This document shows positions 36,383 to 45,889 of a stretch of DNA of 64,000 nt, piece after piece (positions within the stretch are counted from its first letter, which is position 1; every line of letters starts with the position of its first letter). Both the position numbers and the translations under genes were made by a program. The stretch is from Burkholderia sp. 9120. Lineage in GTDB: Bacteria; Pseudomonadota; Gammaproteobacteria; Burkholderiales; Burkholderiaceae. Below the pieces are notes generated by a model that worked only from the letters and a program-made list of their open reading frames with translations, was not told the DNA's origin and made no database searches. The stretch spans positions 5,456,001-5,520,000 of the forward strand of contig NZ_JQNA01000002.1 of NCBI RefSeq assembly GCF_000745015.1. The letters run 5' to 3'.

Positions 36383-37798
36383 CTACACCGCGCCTCGGCC
36401 GACCCGCTCGATAAATCGCCACAACGCGTCGTCCGTCGAGTAAGGCGCGTTGAAGCGGAACCATGCGCTCGGCGCATCGTCGGGCCTGAAGTACGAGCCC
36501 GGCGCAAGCCAGATGCCGTGCGCGAGCGCCGCCGTCGCCACCTCGCCCGCACGCTCGGGTTCGATCGGCAGACGCGCCCACAGAAACAAGCCGGCACGCG
36601 GCCGGTGGAACAGTTCCAAACCCAGCGAATCGAGCCGCTCTTCGACCGTGGCATGCACGAGCTTCAGCCGCTCGTTCACGGCCTCCACGTGACGTGCATA
36701 GCGCCCTTCGAGCAGCACCTTGTCGACGATCCGTTCGATCGCTTCCGACGACGTCAACCCCACCGCCATCTTCGTGCGCGCCAGTTCGCGCAACACCGCG
36801 CGCTCGGCGACCACATAACCGCAGCGCAGCCCCGGCGTCACCGTCTTCGAAAAACCGCCCACGTACAGCACGCGCTGCAAGCCTTCCATCGCCGCGAAAA
36901 GCGGCGCGCCGGACGGCGCCAGTTCACGGCTCACGTCGTCTTCGATCACCCACATGCGCTGACGCTCGGCGATCTGCAGCAGACGGAACGCGGCCGACAT
37001 GCCGAAGGTCGCGCCGGTCGGATTCTGCAGCGTGGTGTTGACGAAGATCGCCTTCGGCTTGTGCTGCGCGACCAGCGCTTCGAGCACGTCGGTATCGACG
37101 CCCGCCGGCGTGCGCGGCACGCCATGCACGACCAGCCCCGCGAGCTTGAGGATCTGCAGCAGGTTGCAATATCCCGGATCTTCGACGATCACGGCATCGC
37201 CCGCGCGCAGCAACGTGCGCACGATCAGATCCAGCCCTTGCGTCGCACCCTGCGTGAGCAGCACGTTGGAGACGTCCACCGGCAAACCGCGCCGATCGAG
37301 CTGCTCGGCGATCCGCTCGCGCAGCGGCGCGAATCCGTACGGATGCCCGTAATCGCCGAGCCGCGCCGCCGGCACCCGGCTCATCGCACGTAATGCATGC
37401 TGCAGACCGGTTTCGTTGATCCACTCGTTCGGCAGCCAGCCGCCGCCCGCCTTGATCGGCACCGAATGGTCGGCGAACACGTCGGACAGCAGCCAGGTCG
37501 CGGTGAGGCTCGGCGGCTGCCAGTCGGTCGCGGCGACTCGCGCGGACTGCGCGCGCGCCGCCACCCGGTAGCCGGAACCGCGCCGCGCGACCACCAGCCC
37601 CATCGACACCAGACGGTTGTATGCTTCAGTCACTGTGAAGGTGCTCAGCTCATGGCTCTGCGCCAGTTGCCGCACCGACGGCAGCAGTGCGCCCGCGCGC
37701 AGCGATTGCCCCTCGATGGCGCGCGTGAAGCCTTGCACCACCTGCTCGACGAGCGTGGGCGCGGCGCGCCGGTCGCGCTCGAGTTGAAGTTCGATCAT
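36383..37798 (-). CDS. MocR-type (GntR-HTH plus aminotransferase fold) transcriptional regulator
   Basis: The 471-residue protein has an N-terminal winged helix (LVEQVVQGFTRAIEGQSLRAGALLPSVRQLAQSHELSTFTVTEAYNRLVSMGLV) fused to a fold-type I PLP domain, with NTTLQNPTGATF, VIEDDVSREL and the PLP lysine in VGGFSKTVTPGLRCGY. MocR regulators bind PLP or its adducts and control genes for pyridoxine, GABA or beta-alanine metabolism. It is transcribed divergently from the omega-aminotransferase gene, and repeated ACAGTTAGC sequences lie between them, so that gene is the probable target. Confidence 0.93.
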   Translation of the reverse strand: MIELQLERDRRAAPTLVEQVVQGFTRAIEGQSLRAGALLPSVRQLAQSHELSTFTVTEAYNRLVSMGLVVARRGSGYRVAARAQSARVAATDWQPPSLTATWLLSDVFADHSVPIKAGGGWLPNEWINETGLQHALRAMSRVPAARLGDYGHPYGFAPLRERIAEQLDRRGLPVDVSNVLLTQGATQGLDLIVRTLLRAGDAVIVEDPGYCNLLQILKLAGLVVHGVPRTPAGVDTDVLEALVAQHKPKAIFVNTTLQNPTGATFGMSAAFRLLQIAERQRMWVIEDDVSRELAPSGAPLFAAMEGLQRVLYVGGFSKTVTPGLRCGYVVAERAVLRELARTKMAVGLTSSEAIERIVDKVLLEGRYARHVEAVNERLKLVHATVEERLDSLGLELFHRPRAGLFLWARLPIEPERAGEVATAALAHGIWLAPGSYFRPDDAPSAWFRFNAPYSTDDALWRFIERVGRGAV

Positions 37799-37888
37799 GG
37801 TCAGGACGCAAAAGCACGCCGCAAAAGGCGGCGAAACAGGGATGAAATGCGTTGGATCGAAGCCTGCGAAAGCCTCCCATCCAGCGAC

Positions 37889-37948
37889 ACAGTTAGCACA
37901 GTTAGCGCAAACCTACCAATACAGTTAGCGTCACACTGCGTCAACTGT
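37889..37948. promoter_or_regulatory. repeated ACAGTTAGC operators between MocR and aminotransferase genes
   Basis: ACAGTTAGC occurs at 37889-37897, directly again at 37898-37906, and at 37921-37929, and the inverted core AACTGT lies at 37943-37948. MocR proteins often bind direct repeats in the divergent promoter region, so this array is the likely binding site for the MocR gene product. Confidence 0.7.
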
Positions 37949-38031
37949 TTATGCCGCCATTAAACCGCGGACGCTACAGTTTCGCCATGCCCCAAAGGAC
38001 GCCCTTGGGGACCCACTTCGAGGAGATACCC

Positions 38032-39360
38032 ATGACTTCGCGCCCTGTCATCGACGACCTGTCGTCCTTCTGGATGCCCTTCACCGCCAACCGCCAGTTC
38101 AAGGCCGCGCCGCGCCTGCTGGAATCGGCCAAGGGCATGTACTACCGCACCACGGACGGCCGCGAAGTGCTCGACGGTTGCGCCGGTCTCTGGTGTGTGA
38201 ACGCCGGCCACGGCCGTGACGAGATCGTGGCCGCGATCACCGAGCAGCTCTCCACGCTCGATTTCGCGCCGACCTTCCAGATGGGCCACCCGCTCGCGTT
38301 CGAAGCCGCCACCAAGGTCGCCGAACTGATGCCGGAAGGCCTCGACCGCATCTTCTTCACGAACTCGGGTTCCGAATCCGTCGACACGGCGCTAAAGATC
38401 GCCCTCGCCTATCACCGTTCGCGCGGCGAAGGCCAGCGCACCCGCCTGATCGGCCGCGAGCGCGGCTATCACGGCGTGGGCTTCGGCGGCATTTCGGTCG
38501 GCGGTATCGCGCCGAATCGCAAGACCTTCTCCGGCGCGCTGCTGCCGGCGGTGGATCATCTGCCGCACACGCATAACCTCGAACACAACGCCTTCACGAA
38601 GGGCCAACCGGCGTGGGGCGCGCATCTCGCCGACGAACTCGAACGGATCGTCACGCTGCATGACGCGTCGACCATTGCGGCCGTGATCGTCGAGCCGGTG
38701 GCTGGTTCCACGGGCGTGCTGATTCCGCCGCAAGGCTATCTGCAGAAGCTGCGCGAGATCTGCACGAAGCACGGCATCCTGCTGATTTTCGACGAAGTGA
38801 TTACCGCCTTCGGCCGCATCGGCAAGGCGACGGCCAGCGAGTATTTCGGTGTGACGCCGGACCTGATCACGATGGCCAAGGCCATCAATAACGCCGCGAT
38901 TCCCATGGGCGCGGTGGCGGCCAGCCGCACGGTCCACGACACGATTGTCAACGGCGGCGCGCAAGGCGCGATCGAACTGTTCCACGGCTACACGTATTCG
39001 GCTCACCCGGCAGCGGCCGCGGCGGCCGTCGCCACGCTCGATCTGTATCGCCGCGAAGGCCTGTTCGAACGCGCCGGCAAGCTCGCGCCGACCTTCGAAG
39101 CCGCCGCTCACTCGCTGCGCAACGCGAAGCATGTGAAGGACGTGCGCAACCTCGGCATGATCGCGGGCGTGGAGCTGGAATCGCGTGACGGCGCGCCGGG
39201 CGCGCGGGCTTACGAGGCGTTCGTCAAATGCTTCGAAGCGGGCGTGCTGGTGCGCTTTACCGGCGACATCCTGGCGTTTTCGCCGCCGCTCATCATCGAC
39301 GAAGAGCAGATCGCGCACATCTTCAAGACGGTGGGCGACGTGCTGGCGACGGTGCAGTAA
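38032..39360 (+). CDS. omega-amino acid:pyruvate aminotransferase (class III)
   Basis: This 442-residue PLP enzyme shows SSFWMPFTANRQFKAAPRLL (the beta-alanine:pyruvate aminotransferase start), NSGSESVDTALKIA, RGYHGVGFGGISVGGI, LIFDEVITAFGRIGKA and the PLP lysine in TMAKAINNAAIPMGA. It would transfer the terminal amino group of beta-alanine or a related omega-amino acid to pyruvate. GAGGAG precedes the chosen ATG; an upstream in-frame start at 37951 would enter the operator region. It is probably controlled by the divergent MocR protein and is followed by a strong terminator. Confidence 0.93.
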   Translation: MTSRPVIDDLSSFWMPFTANRQFKAAPRLLESAKGMYYRTTDGREVLDGCAGLWCVNAGHGRDEIVAAITEQLSTLDFAPTFQMGHPLAFEAATKVAELMPEGLDRIFFTNSGSESVDTALKIALAYHRSRGEGQRTRLIGRERGYHGVGFGGISVGGIAPNRKTFSGALLPAVDHLPHTHNLEHNAFTKGQPAWGAHLADELERIVTLHDASTIAAVIVEPVAGSTGVLIPPQGYLQKLREICTKHGILLIFDEVITAFGRIGKATASEYFGVTPDLITMAKAINNAAIPMGAVAASRTVHDTIVNGGAQGAIELFHGYTYSAHPAAAAAAVATLDLYRREGLFERAGKLAPTFEAAAHSLRNAKHVKDVRNLGMIAGVELESRDGAPGARAYEAFVKCFEAGVLVRFTGDILAFSPPLIIDEEQIAHIFKTVGDVLATVQ

Positions 39361-39380
39361 AGACAGGGCAGTAAAGCAGG

Positions 39381-39410
39381 AAAGGCGGCGCCGTCCTCGG
39401 CGCCGCCTTT
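39381..39410 (+). terminator. intrinsic terminator after the aminotransferase gene
   Basis: A perfect 12-bp stem (AAAGGCGGCGCC / GGCGCCGCCTTT) with a 6-nt loop lies 20 bp after the stop codon and ends in TTTCATTTAT. It may also serve the minus-strand H1-like gene ending at 39457, since the A-run gives Ts on that strand. Confidence 0.85.
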
Positions 39411-39456
39411 CATTTATCGCCTGCCTCGCAACGGCAGGCCAGACAGCAGACCCCAC

Positions 39457-39975
39457 TCAGTGATGCGTGCGTGAAGCTCTCGTGTGTGCCGCCTTTTTCG
39501 CGGCCGCCGAGCGCCCTGCCGCGCCCTTCGTCGCCGCTGCCTTCCTGGCCGCGGCAGAACGGCTGGCCGCCGGACGTTTGGCCGCCGCCGACTTCGTCTG
39601 CTTCGACAGCGCCGCGCGCGACGCGCCCGCGCTCCCTTCCCGCTTCAACGCATTGGTGGACGCTCGCGAACGCTTTGCCGTCGACTCCGTGCTCTTCTTC
39701 GCGGTGCTCTTGTGCTGGCCGGCGGCGTTATCCTTGGCGGCTTTCTTGCGTGTTGCCTCGCTCGCCGTGCCCTTCTTCGGCGATTTCACGGCGACGCCAG
39801 CACGGCGCGCTTCCGAGAGGCCGATCGCGATCGCCTGTCTGGCCGACCTGACACCGTGCTTGCCGGCGCGCACCTTGTCGACCTGTTCCTTGACGAACTC
39901 CCCGGCCTGGGTACTCGACGCCTTGCCGGCGCGTTTGTCGGCCGCGACGCGCTTAAGGGTTTTCTGTTCAGGCAT
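39457..39975 (-). CDS. histone H1-like basic protein (DUF6496-type N-terminus)
   Basis: This 172-residue protein starts MPEQKTLKRVAADKRAGKASSTQAGEFVKEQ, continues with a conserved GKHGVRSARQAIAIGLSEARRAGV stretch, and ends in a long lysine/alanine-rich tail of KKAA-type repeats like bacterial H1 homologues. It probably binds DNA or RNA. GGAGGATCGTC precedes the ATG. It is divergent from the 83-residue gene. Low-complexity tails vary in length between strains, so alignments of the C-terminus mean little. Confidence 0.8.
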   Translation of the reverse strand: MPEQKTLKRVAADKRAGKASSTQAGEFVKEQVDKVRAGKHGVRSARQAIAIGLSEARRAGVAVKSPKKGTASEATRKKAAKDNAAGQHKSTAKKSTESTAKRSRASTNALKREGSAGASRAALSKQTKSAAAKRPAASRSAAARKAAATKGAAGRSAAAKKAAHTRASRTHH

Positions 39976-40154
39976 GACGATCCTCCGGTTGATGGTGACC
40001 TTTGTCATGCAGCAACGGCCGTGCCGCCAGCGCGGCGGCCCTGAATCGTCGTGAATCGCGATGAAAGTTGCCCGCCAGGGCTCGCGCCGGCCAGACGGAC
40101 GGCGTATGGTGTCAGCAAGGGTCGGCGCCGTGGTCCGGCCCACGGGAGACGCTC

Positions 40155-40406
40155 ATGAAGATACCGACCGTTCGTGCAGGTGCGCATATCGAAGGCGTGC
40201 ATTGGATCGCCGAATACGCGGAAGACGTTCACGAGATCCGCGTGTTTCGCGAGGGACAGGAGGTGGACGTGCATAACGCCCCGTCCACCCTGTTCGGCGA
40301 TGAAGAGAATGCGGGCTCCAAAAGCACCGCGGATCATCGCGCGGTCGAAGCCGCCGTGCTCGCTTATCTGAAACGTTTTGTGATCGAGCACGACGCCGAA
40401 GAGTAG
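40155..40406 (+). CDS. hypothetical protein, 83 residues
   Basis: This small acidic protein (MKIPTVRAGAHIEGVHWIAEYAEDVHEIRVFREGQ to AYLKRFVIEHDAEE) has GGGAGACGCTC before the ATG at 40155. Composition and start context support a real gene, but no family is recognised. It has no signal peptide or membrane segment. It is convergent with the LivK-like gene and divergent from the H1-like gene. Confidence 0.6.
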   Translation: MKIPTVRAGAHIEGVHWIAEYAEDVHEIRVFREGQEVDVHNAPSTLFGDEENAGSKSTADHRAVEAAVLAYLKRFVIEHDAEE

Positions 40407-40434
40407 CGGCGCATGACGGCCGCCGCACTCACAC

Positions 40435-41643
40435 TTAGTCAGCCGGCCGCAGCTTCTTGACCTCCGCATCCGACGGCTGAACGCTCGCGCCGTCGATATA
40501 CCGGTACGACGTCATCACGCCCTTGCCGTCCTTCAAACCCGTCACGCCGACGTACGCGCCCATGGTCGACTGATTGTCCTGCGCGCGATAGGTGATCGGC
40601 CCGAACGGCGTATCCACGCCGAGTCCCTTGAACGCGGCGGCGAGCTTATCCGGATCGACCGAGCCGGCCTTCCTGATGCCGTCGGCAATCGACATCAACG
40701 CCGAATAACCCACCACCGAACCCAGTCGCGGATAGTCGTGATACTTGGCCTGATACGCGTCGACGAACTTCTTGTTGGCCGCCGTTTCGATCGAATACCA
40801 CGGGTAGCCGGTCACGATCCAGCCGGTCGGCGCTTCCGCACCCAGCGGGTCCAGATAGTCCGGCTCGCCCGTCAGCAACGACACCACGCTGCGATCCTTG
40901 AAGAGTCCGCGCGTATTGCCCTCGCGCACGAACTTGCCGAGATCGGCGCCGAACAGCACGTTGAAGATCGCATCCGGCTTCGCGTCGGCGATCGCCTGGG
41001 TGACCGCGCCCGCGTCGACGTTGCCGAGCGGCGTGGCCTGTTCCGCGACGAACTGCACGTCAGGTTGCGCGGCCGTCAGCAGCTTCTTGAAGGTCGCCAC
41101 CGCCGACTGACCGTACTCGTAGTTCGGATACACCAGCGCCCAGCGCTTCTTCTTCAGCTTGACCGCTTCCGGCACCAGCATTGCCACCTGCATATACGTG
41201 GAAGGGCGCAGACGGTACGTGTATTTGTTGCCGTCGGCCCAGACGATCTTGTCGGTCAGCGGTTCGGCGGCGAGGAAGAAAATCTTCTTCTGCTTCGCGA
41301 AGTCGGTCAACGCGAGACCCGTGTTCGACAGGAAGCCGCCGAACAGCAACTGCACCTGCTCGCGCGCGATCAATTCCTGCGCCACGCGAATCGTGTCGCC
41401 CGGGTTGCCGTTGTCGTCGCGCGACACGACTTCGAGTTGTTTGCCGAGCACGCCGCCCGCCGCATTCACCTGGTCGAGCGCGAGATTCCAGCCGTTCTTG
41501 TAAGGCCCGAGAAAGGCGGGTTGCGCCTTGTAGCTGTTGATTTCACCGATCTTGATCGTCTGCTGGGCGCTCGCGCTCAGCGCGGCGAGCGACAGCAGCG
41601 TCGGCACCATGAGGCGAGAGAGGAATCCTGCGCGCGTGGTCAT
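40435..41643 (-). CDS. LivK-like periplasmic binding protein of the nicotinate-type operon
   Basis: The 402-residue protein has a signal peptide (MVPTLLSLAALSASA-Q) and a type I periplasmic-binding fold (TIKIGEINSYKAQPAFLGPYKNGWNLALDQVNAAGGVLGKQLEVVSRDDNGNP). It belongs to the branched-chain-amino-acid/urea/aromatic-acid branch of ABC binding proteins. It lies 55 bp after the NicB-like gene, at the end of the operon that also encodes the LivHM, LivG and LivF parts, so it probably delivers the pathway substrate (nicotinate or an analogue) to that importer. GGAG precedes the ATG at 41643. Confidence 0.88.
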   Translation of the reverse strand: MTTRAGFLSRLMVPTLLSLAALSASAQQTIKIGEINSYKAQPAFLGPYKNGWNLALDQVNAAGGVLGKQLEVVSRDDNGNPGDTIRVAQELIAREQVQLLFGGFLSNTGLALTDFAKQKKIFFLAAEPLTDKIVWADGNKYTYRLRPSTYMQVAMLVPEAVKLKKKRWALVYPNYEYGQSAVATFKKLLTAAQPDVQFVAEQATPLGNVDAGAVTQAIADAKPDAIFNVLFGADLGKFVREGNTRGLFKDRSVVSLLTGEPDYLDPLGAEAPTGWIVTGYPWYSIETAANKKFVDAYQAKYHDYPRLGSVVGYSALMSIADGIRKAGSVDPDKLAAAFKGLGVDTPFGPITYRAQDNQSTMGAYVGVTGLKDGKGVMTSYRYIDGASVQPSDAEVKKLRPAD

Positions 41644-41698
41644 GCGTTTCTCCGTTATCAAAAGGATTGCGGGAATACGGGTCGTTGTTATCAAGCAT

Positions 41699-44600
41699 TC
41701 ACTCGGCCGGCGGCGTCGCGCGAATTCGTGCGACGCTCGTCGCCACGTCCTGCCAGGCCGGCTTGCCACCGGCGAATTGCTGCCGCAGATAAGACACGAG
41801 TTCGCTCACCTGGGCGTCGTTGAAACTGTCGCGGTAAGCCGGCATCGTACCGAGTTCGGGCCGTGCAGGCGAGCCGATGCCGTCGAGAATCACGCGAATC
41901 AGGTTATCAGGCGTTGCGCTGTGCAGATTCGTGTTAAGCCCGAGCGACGGATGCGCGCCGAACAGTTGCGGCCCGTTGCCGGTGTGATGGCACGCGGCGC
42001 ACGCGCCGTCGAAGAGCCGTGCGCCGAGCCCCACGGGCGCGCCGGTAATCGCACTGGCCTGTTCGTACTGACGCGCCAGCGCGACCGGATCGGCATTCGG
42101 CTCCAACGGATTGAGCGACGCCAGATAGGCAGCCATCGCGCGAATATCGCTGTCGGGCAGCGCCGCCAGATCGCCGACAACTGGCGCCATCGGCCCCGCC
42201 GCGACGCCGTGCAGCGGCGCGTGACCGTAGCGCAGATAGCTGAACAATTCGTCTTCGCTCCACGGCACGGGCGCGTTGGAGAGCGTCGATAACGCAGGCG
42301 CTTCCCAGCCTTCGGCGATGCCGCCGCCCATGAACGCCGCGCCGCTTTTCTCCGCGCCGAATGCGTTGCGCGGCGTATGACAGGCGCTGCAATGGCCGAG
42401 TCCGTTCACCAGATACGCGCCGCGATTCCATTGCGCGCTTTGCGTCGCGCTCGCGGTGAACGTCGTGCGGCCGAGAAACAGCGCGTTCCATGCGCTCATC
42501 AACGGACGCACGCTGAACGGATATGGCAGTTTCGTTTCCGGCGGACGCGAGCGAACCGGCGTTTGTGCCATCAGGTAAGCGTAGAGCGCTTTGAGATCGT
42601 CGTCAGAGGTGTTCTGGAACGACGTGTACGGAAACACCGGATAGAGCCGATGACCGTCGCGGCTGATGCCTTGCCGCATCGCGCGCACAAAAGCCTCCAG
42701 CGACCAGTTGCCGATCCCCGTCTGACCGTCGGGCGTGAGGTTGGTGCTGTAGACCGTGCCGAACGGCGTATCGAGCGGTTTGCCGCCGGCGTTCGGCACG
42801 CCGTTGTGCGCGGTGTGGCACACCGCGCAATTGCCGAGCGCGGCAAGCAATTTGCCGCGCGCCACGAGTTCGGGCGCGAACGCGCTCGCGAGCGGCGGCG
42901 TGATCGGTGCAATGGCAGCCGGCGCGAGCGACAACGCGCCGAGCCAGCCGGCCGCGCCCGCCGCGAATGCGCCGAGAAAGCCCAGGCGCCAGCGCTTTTT
43001 CTTGCGCGCTTTGGCGTCTTCGGCTTGCGCGTCGGCGAGCGCCGCGCGGATCGTCTCGGGCGTGAACGGCGGCCGGCGAAAGCGCACGCCCGTCGCGTCG
43101 TACAACGCATTGGCAATCGCCGCCGCGCCGGGCAGCGACGCGGATTCGCCCGCGCCCATCGGCGGCTCGCCGTGACGCGGCATCATCACCACGTCGATCA
43201 CCGGCACTTCACGGAACGTGAGGATCGGATACGCGCCCCACTCCTGGCTCGTCACCGCGTTCTCGCCGAACGTCACGCGTTCTTTCAACGCGCGGCTGGT
43301 CGCCTGGATCACGTTGCCGTGAATCTGATGACGCACGCCGTCCGGATTGACCATCGTGCCGGTATCCTGGCCGACCACCACGCGCGTCACCGCGAGTTCG
43401 CCGCTCTTGCGGTTCACTTCGATGTCGGCGACCCATGCGGACCACGCCGCGCCGAAGCCGGGGAATTTGCTGTGCACGTAGCGGGCGTAAGCGAAACCGC
43501 GGCCTCGGACGATGTCGCCTTGTTCCTGGGCTGCCGCATTTTCAGCGCGGTTTTCAGCGGGGTTTTCTGACCGCTCGCGCGGTTCCCAGCCCGCTTTCTC
43601 GGCCACCGCTTTGACCAGATCGATCGCACGCGGATCGGTGAGATGCTGCAGGCGAAACGCGACCGGATCGACGCCCGCCTGCTCCGCGAGTTCGTCGATA
43701 AAAGACTCGTGCGCGAACGTGTTCGGCAACGCGGACACGCCACGCAGCCACGACGCCCGCACGATCGGCGGCATGTCGTCGCAGACAATCCGCATGGCGC
43801 GATAGTCGTACGGCGGCACGGCCGTGCGGTCGCCCATTTCGAACACCTGCGGCTGCGCGGAGATCGTGCCGGTCAGCAATAGCGCTAACGTCGGCGCGTC
43901 GTTCGACGGATAACGCGTCGCGAAATCGTACGCCGCCAATTCGCCTTGCGCATTCAACGCGCCGCGCACGTCCATCAATTGCGCGGCGCCTTTCGGCTCC
44001 CACGCATGCTCGTCTTCGCGCGATAGTTGCACGCGCACCGGACTGCCGGTGGCGCGCGAGAGCAACGCGGCGTCGGCGGCAACGTCGTCCGCGCAATTGC
44101 GGCCGTAGCAACCGGCCGCCTCCATGCGCACGATCTCGATGTGCGCTTCGTCCATGGCCATCAGCAGCGCGAGGTCGGCGCGCAGCGAATGCGGATTCTG
44201 CGTGCCCGACCAAACCTTCAGCGCGCCCTCGCGATAGTCGGCCACCGCGCACGACGGACCAATCGAGGCATGCATCTGAAACGGCCAGACGTAGGTGCGT
44301 TCCAGCACGCGAGCCGGGGCTTGCGCGAGCGCGGCATCCACATCGCCCTCGATCACCAGATCGCGGCGTTTGGCCGGATTCGCGCGCAGCGCGGCTTCCA
44401 CCTGCTCGCTGGTGTGGAGCGGCGGCAAACCTTCCACGGCTTTCCAGCGCACGTCGAGCAGCTTTACCGCTTGCTGCGCGACTTCCTCGCGCTCCGCGAC
44501 GATGCCGACGAAATCGCGAATCACCACCACCTTGACGATGCCGGGCAAATCGCTGAGCGAGTGCTCGTCGACCTGCAACAGGCTATTGCCCATGAAATCG

Positions 44601-45343
44601 CCCTGCGCGATGCCCGCATACGGCGGGCGCACCACACGGCCGTGCAACATGCCCGGGAGACGCACGTCATGCACGAAACTCAATTCGCCGGTGGCCTTCG
44701 CGGGAATATCGACACGCGGTGTGCTCTTGCCGACGATCCTGTAGGCGTCGGGGGATTTCAACGGCGCGTCGGTGGCGAGTTGCAGTTCGACGCGTTTGCC
44801 GACAACCAGGTCGGCGTAGCTCACGCAGCCTTTTGCTCTGGCGTCGTCACCGCGCTGAAAGACCACACCATCACGCACATCGAGCTGCACCGCGTCGACA
44901 TTAAGACGTTCGGCCGCTTCCTTCAGCAGATAGTGCCGCGCCTGCGCCGCCGCGTGCCGCAACGGCACGGCGGAAATCTGAATCGTGGCGCTGGCAATCG
45001 TCGGCCCCTGATTCGGCGCCTCGCCCGTATGACCGAGCACGATCGACACACGCGTCAACGGCACATCCAGTTCTTCCGCGACGATCTGCGCGAGCGCCGT
45101 GCCGATGCCGGTGCCCAGGTCGACGTGCCCGTTAAACGCGACGACGCTGCCGTCGTCGCGCACCACGAGGAACATGTCCGCCTCGGTCGGCACGAACGAC
45201 GAGCGCGATCCCGGCTGACCGATTGCCGCCTTCACCGGCGCCAGCGGTGGCCGCGTGACGATCAGCACACTGCGCGCGTCATACAACTGCTGACGCGAAG
45301 GCGGCGCGGCGCGTCGATCGACGCTGAAATCCGGCCCGGTCAC
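41699..45343 (-). CDS. NicB-like molybdopterin hydroxylase fused to a triheme cytochrome c
   Basis: This 1214-residue protein has a xanthine-oxidase-family molybdopterin domain (residues ~1-755; GHVDLGTGIGTALAQIVAEEL, NQGPTIASATIQIS, catalytic glutamate in MGAGESASLPGAA), a membrane helix (LGFLGAFAAGAAGWLGALSL, ~790), then three c-heme sites CAVCH, CSACH and CAACH. This is the domain order of Pseudomonas NicB, which with NicA hydroxylates nicotinate at C6 and passes electrons through the hemes to the respiratory chain. GTG start, 4-nt overlap (GTGA) with the NicA-like gene. Isoquinoline or aldehyde oxidoreductase activity remains possible without biochemical data. Confidence 0.9.
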   Translation of the reverse strand: MTGPDFSVDRRAAPPSRQQLYDARSVLIVTRPPLAPVKAAIGQPGSRSSFVPTEADMFLVVRDDGSVVAFNGHVDLGTGIGTALAQIVAEELDVPLTRVSIVLGHTGEAPNQGPTIASATIQISAVPLRHAAAQARHYLLKEAAERLNVDAVQLDVRDGVVFQRGDDARAKGCVSYADLVVGKRVELQLATDAPLKSPDAYRIVGKSTPRVDIPAKATGELSFVHDVRLPGMLHGRVVRPPYAGIAQGDFMGNSLLQVDEHSLSDLPGIVKVVVIRDFVGIVAEREEVAQQAVKLLDVRWKAVEGLPPLHTSEQVEAALRANPAKRRDLVIEGDVDAALAQAPARVLERTYVWPFQMHASIGPSCAVADYREGALKVWSGTQNPHSLRADLALLMAMDEAHIEIVRMEAAGCYGRNCADDVAADAALLSRATGSPVRVQLSREDEHAWEPKGAAQLMDVRGALNAQGELAAYDFATRYPSNDAPTLALLLTGTISAQPQVFEMGDRTAVPPYDYRAMRIVCDDMPPIVRASWLRGVSALPNTFAHESFIDELAEQAGVDPVAFRLQHLTDPRAIDLVKAVAEKAGWEPRERSENPAENRAENAAAQEQGDIVRGRGFAYARYVHSKFPGFGAAWSAWVADIEVNRKSGELAVTRVVVGQDTGTMVNPDGVRHQIHGNVIQATSRALKERVTFGENAVTSQEWGAYPILTFREVPVIDVVMMPRHGEPPMGAGESASLPGAAAIANALYDATGVRFRRPPFTPETIRAALADAQAEDAKARKKKRWRLGFLGAFAAGAAGWLGALSLAPAAIAPITPPLASAFAPELVARGKLLAALGNCAVCHTAHNGVPNAGGKPLDTPFGTVYSTNLTPDGQTGIGNWSLEAFVRAMRQGISRDGHRLYPVFPYTSFQNTSDDDLKALYAYLMAQTPVRSRPPETKLPYPFSVRPLMSAWNALFLGRTTFTASATQSAQWNRGAYLVNGLGHCSACHTPRNAFGAEKSGAAFMGGGIAEGWEAPALSTLSNAPVPWSEDELFSYLRYGHAPLHGVAAGPMAPVVGDLAALPDSDIRAMAAYLASLNPLEPNADPVALARQYEQASAITGAPVGLGARLFDGACAACHHTGNGPQLFGAHPSLGLNTNLHSATPDNLIRVILDGIGSPARPELGTMPAYRDSFNDAQVSELVSYLRQQFAGGKPAWQDVATSVARIRATPPAE

Positions 45344-45858
45344 GTGCGTACGCTCTCATGCACCGCCGATTGCGCGGCGGGCTGCGCGGCCAGCAACTCG
45401 GCGGCGCGCTGCACCGCGCGCACGATCTCGACATGCGTGCCGCAGCGGCACAGATTGCGCGACAGCTCGCGGCGAATCGTTTCGACGCTCGGATGCGGAT
45501 CGCGATCGAGCAAGGCCTTGGCCGTCATGATCATGCCGTTGAGGCAATAGCCGCACTGCGCGGCCTGTTCTTCGATAAACGCCTGCTGCACGGGGTGCAG
45601 CGCCGTCCGTGTGCCGAGTCCTTCGAGCGTGGTGATTTCGCGGCCCAGCGCGACCTTCGCGGTAGTGACGCAAGCACGCGTCGGCACGCCGTCGAGCAGG
45701 ACCGTGCAGGCGCCGCATTCGCCGAGACCGCAGCCGAATTTCGGCCCGTTCAGCGCGAGGTCGTTGCGCAGCAGGTACAACAACGGCGTGTCCGCCGCGG
45801 CGGCGACGAGATGCGTCGCGCCGTTCACGTGCAGCGTCAGCGGCGCCTGGCGGTTCAT
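45340..45858 (-). CDS. NicA-like [2Fe-2S] subunit
   Basis: This 172-residue subunit carries FGCGLGECGACTVLLDG with a fourth cysteine in TRACVTT, and a second cluster motif CGYCLNGMIM with RNLCRCGTHVEIV. In NicAB-type and isoquinoline oxidoreductases this subunit links the molybdenum site to the cytochrome domain; no FAD subunit is used. None is encoded beside it, which fits. It lies 31 bp after the enamidase-like gene. Confidence 0.92.
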   Translation of the reverse strand: MNRQAPLTLHVNGATHLVAAAADTPLLYLLRNDLALNGPKFGCGLGECGACTVLLDGVPTRACVTTAKVALGREITTLEGLGTRTALHPVQQAFIEEQAAQCGYCLNGMIMTAKALLDRDPHPSVETIRRELSRNLCRCGTHVEIVRAVQRAAELLAAQPAAQSAVHESVRT

Positions 45859-45889
45859 GACCGTGCAGGCCGGGCGGAGCCGCGCGCGC

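Noticed and set aside
44027..45550. 507-codon plus-strand ORF opposite the NicB-like gene
   Set aside because: Arginine/histidine-rich composition typical of an antisense shadow in GC-rich DNA; the opposite strand encodes a complete, motif-bearing protein.
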